From Frankiales bacterium (GTDB lineage Bacteria; Actinomycetota; Actinomycetes; Mycobacteriales; SCTD01): a stretch of 6,067 bases of DNA. The notes beneath the pieces were generated by a model. It was given only the letters and a program-made list of their open reading frames with translations. It did no database searches and had not been told where the DNA came from. The DNA lies in NCBI GenBank assembly GCA_025965735.1, contig JAOPWK010000196.1, positions 1-6,067 of the forward strand, written 5' to 3'. Position 1 is the stretch's first letter. Each line of letters begins with the position of its first letter. Below are positions 5,084 through 6,067 of the stretch, one piece after another. The position numbers were made by a program, and so were the translations under genes.

Positions 5084-6067
5084 ATGACCGGCTTCACCCT
5101 CGAGCTCAACGAGGACCAGACCACTCTCCAGAAGTGGCTGCACGAGTTCTCCGAGAACGTCATCCGCCCCGCGGCGTCCGAGTGGGACGAGCGGGAGGAG
5201 ACCCCCTGGCCGATCATCCAGGAGGCGGCCAAGGCCGGCATCTACTCCCTGGACTTCTTCGCCAGCAGCTGGGCCGACGAGACCGGCATCAGCCTCCCCA
5301 TCACGATGGAGGAGCTGTTCTGGGGTGATGCGGGCATCGGCCTGTCGATCGTCGGCACGACGCTCGGCGTCGCCGGCATCCTGTCCAACGGCACGCTCGA
5401 CCAGATCGGCGAGTGGGTGCCGCAGTGCTTCGGCGACGAGAACGACGTCAAGCTCGCGGCCCTCGCCGTGTCCGAGCCGAACGCCGGCTCCGACGTCAGC
5501 AGCATGAAGACCACGGCCGTCTACGACGAGGCCAAGGACCAGTGGACGCTCAACGGCGTCAAGACCTGGATCACCAACGGCGGCATCGCCGACGTGCACG
5601 TCGTCGTCGCTGCGGTCGACCCGGCGCTCAAGGCGCGCGGCCAGGCGTCCTTCGTCGTCGGCCCGGACTTCAAGGGCAAGGGCCTGTCGCAGGGCCAGAA
5701 GTTCAAGAAGCACGGCATCCGGGCCAGCCACACCAGCGAGGTCATCCTTGACAACCTCGTGCTGCCGGGCAGCGCGCTGCTGGGCGAGAAGAGCAAGCTG
5801 GACGAGCGGCTGGCCCGCGCCCGCGAGCGCGCGGCCGCCCTGGCCCGCGGCGAGAAGCTCGAGCGCACCCGCGTCAAGGGCGGCCAGGCCGCCATGGCCA
5901 CCTTCGAGGCGTCTCGCCCGGCCGTCGGCGCGCAGGCCGTCGGCATCGCCCGCGCCGCCTACGAGTACGCCCTCGAGTACGCCAAGACCCGCGAGCAGTT
6001 CGGCCGCCCGATCGTCCAGAACCAGGGCATCGCGTTCATGCTCGCGGACATGAAGACCAAGCTCGAG
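5084..6067 (+). CDS. Acyl-CoA dehydrogenase, FadE-type (C-terminus cut by window edge)
   Basis: FAD-dependent flavoprotein that forms the alpha,beta double bond in acyl-CoA thioesters, the first step of beta-oxidation or a related degradation route. 328 codons are visible of an expected ~390-430. The N-terminal helical domain covers 1-120. The PROSITE-type signature AVSEPNAGSDVSS lies at 128-140, and the flavin-contacting LNGVKTWITNGG at 156-167. The beta domain ends near LDNLVLPGSALLG (222-234). The C-terminal helical domain includes AVGIARAAYEYALEYAKTREQFGRPI (285-310) and QGIAFMLADMKTKLE. The catalytic Glu expected further on is outside the window, so exact subfamily and substrate cannot be judged. 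About 26-30 extra residues (roughly 235-266, rich in R, E, K and A) sit where most relatives have a short loop. The start is supported by AGGAG at 5073 and by the promoter/operator upstream. Repression by a ligand-responsive regulator is likely. Confidence 0.93.
   Translation, partial: MTGFTLELNEDQTTLQKWLHEFSENVIRPAASEWDEREETPWPIIQEAAKAGIYSLDFFASSWADETGISLPITMEELFWGDAGIGLSIVGTTLGVAGILSNGTLDQIGEWVPQCFGDENDVKLAALAVSEPNAGSDVSSMKTTAVYDEAKDQWTLNGVKTWITNGGIADVHVVVAAVDPALKARGQASFVVGPDFKGKGLSQGQKFKKHGIRASHTSEVILDNLVLPGSALLGEKSKLDERLARARERAAALARGEKLERTRVKGGQAAMATFEASRPAVGAQAVGIARAAYEYALEYAKTREQFGRPIVQNQGIAFMLADMKTKLE

Noticed and set aside
1..6067. CRISPR array, tRNA, rRNA or transposase gene
   Set aside because: No regularly spaced direct repeats, no tRNA-like cloverleaf or rRNA signature, and no transposase or integrase motifs were seen on either strand.

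Overview
This window is very GC-rich. Its genes are of mycobacterial/streptomycete type, its glgA/glgC pair is closest to the mycobacterial versions I remember (Rv1212c/Rv1213), and its lipoprotein carries a DUF3105 domain. Together these point to a high-GC Actinomycetota chromosome. The genus cannot be fixed from the sequence. Both ends are cut inside genes.

Layout. Positions 1-893 (minus) hold the first 297 codons of an actinobacterial-type glycogen/maltose-1-phosphate synthase (GlgA/GlgM). It is transcribed divergently from a complete ADP-glucose pyrophosphorylase gene, glgC (925-2163, plus), with only 31 bp between the start codons. The two enzymes act in sequence: GlgC makes ADP-glucose, and the GT4 enzyme uses it for alpha-glucan or maltose-1-phosphate.

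From 2182 to 3338 lies the least ordinary part. A single gene (2313-3272) encodes a protein with an AbiEi-like N-terminus and a DUF559/Vsr-like nuclease C-terminus. It is bracketed by two 60-bp imperfect inverted repeats that match at 52 of 60 positions. The repeats start 18 bp after the glgC stop and 6 bp after the nuclease-like gene's stop. The unit looks like a single-gene cassette or a gene captured between two dispersed repeats. No transposase, partner toxin or target-site duplication is visible.

Next come a short hairpin, a possible leaderless promoter and a DUF3105 lipoprotein gene (3410-4030, plus). An alpha/beta hydrolase gene (4037-4945, minus) converges on it with a 6-bp gap. The 138-bp space at 4946-5083 holds the best regulatory site in the window: a TTGACA-type promoter whose -10 region runs into a perfect 7+3+7 palindrome, followed by a good Shine-Dalgarno. 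These serve an acyl-CoA dehydrogenase gene (5084 to the window end, 328 codons visible), which carries an unusual charged helical insertion. The hydrolase and dehydrogenase are divergent, and both could belong to lipid or fatty-acid metabolism, but that link is inferred.

No tRNA, rRNA, CRISPR array, riboswitch or recognised transposase gene was seen. No gene-free stretch exceeds 150 bp.
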